Below are positions 18,194 through 18,213 of a stretch of 18,213 nucleotides of DNA, piece by piece. The notes below the pieces were generated by a model. That model ran no database searches. It was given only the letters and a program-made list of their open reading frames with translations, and was not told the DNA's origin. A program made the translations under genes and the position numbers. The stretch is taken from NCBI GenBank assembly GCA_034096865.1, contig JAWQFJ010020371.1, positions 37,501 to 55,713 of the forward strand. The letters run 5' to 3'. The stretch's first letter is position 1, and every line of letters starts with the position of its first letter. The stretch is from Theodoxus fluviatilis. Its lineage: Eukaryota > Mollusca > Gastropoda > Cycloneritida > Neritidae.

Positions 18194-18213
18194 AAGAGAT
18201 AATGGAAGGAAGG
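18129..18213 (-). repeat. (CT)n tract at 5' flank of copy D
   Basis: GA on the + strand to about 18180, then GA/GAAA mixed purines to the window end. CT in the orientation of copy D. Confidence 0.93.

Noticed and set aside
1..18213. tRNA, rRNA, CRISPR arrays or bacterial operons
   Set aside because: No cloverleaf, A/B box, rRNA motif or spaced direct-repeat array is seen. The tandem repeats have no spacers.

Overview
This is eukaryotic, almost certainly animal, genomic DNA with no host gene that I can defend. Nothing looks prokaryotic. It has long microsatellites and minisatellites and several dead copies of non-LTR retrotransposons (LINEs). The repeat style suggests a lophotrochozoan, perhaps a mollusc, but that is an impression, not a demonstration.

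Layout. 1-4524 is mostly non-coding: a GAAT repeat, a 19-bp minisatellite (171-491), about 600 bp of TG-rich repeat (2056-2661), a G/C-run repeat (about 3281-3480), a G-quadruplex motif (4132-4155), a TA/TG microsatellite, and (CT)26 at 4472-4524. 4525-8968 is LINE copy A on the + strand. It has an L1-type ORF1 (RRM plus C-terminal domain), a Ser/Glu-rich stretch, an APE endonuclease and a reverse transcriptase (RT), all broken by stops and frameshifts except the RT. At 8969 it is cut by copy B, the 3' end of a related element on the - strand. 9340-11455 is unassigned. 11473-12016 is a GAA / GAAGAACAA tract. 12061-12539 is a short copy whose 3' end lies on the - strand while its ORF2 piece lies on the + strand (copy E/F, apparently 5'-inverted). 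12979-13033 has a CRE/CCAAT/ETS promoter-like cluster. 13539-13858 is the 3' end of a different LINE family. 13859-16049 is unassigned. 16111-17922 is copy C (- strand ORF2), and 17965-18128 is copy D, about 160 bp of 3' end only.

Main result. Four 3' ends (B, E/F, C, D) share one terminal architecture, read in element orientation: a 13-nt hairpin GGGCY-GNN-GGCCT, then AATAAA within 1-4 nt, then a short GTTC-type tandem tail, then (CT)n. The 5' ends of A, C, D and E/F also abut (CT)n in the same polarity. So eight junctions (four 5', four 3') have (CT)n in one fixed orientation, and one possible junction (the 5' side of B) does not fit. This suggests a LINE group that integrates into (TC)n microsatellites with fixed polarity, using a 3' hairpin that its RT may recognise. 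Microsatellite-targeting LINEs are known from memory (Waldo/Mino in the R1 clade; Kibi/Koshi in the Tx1 clade). Whether this group is already described cannot be settled from sequence alone.
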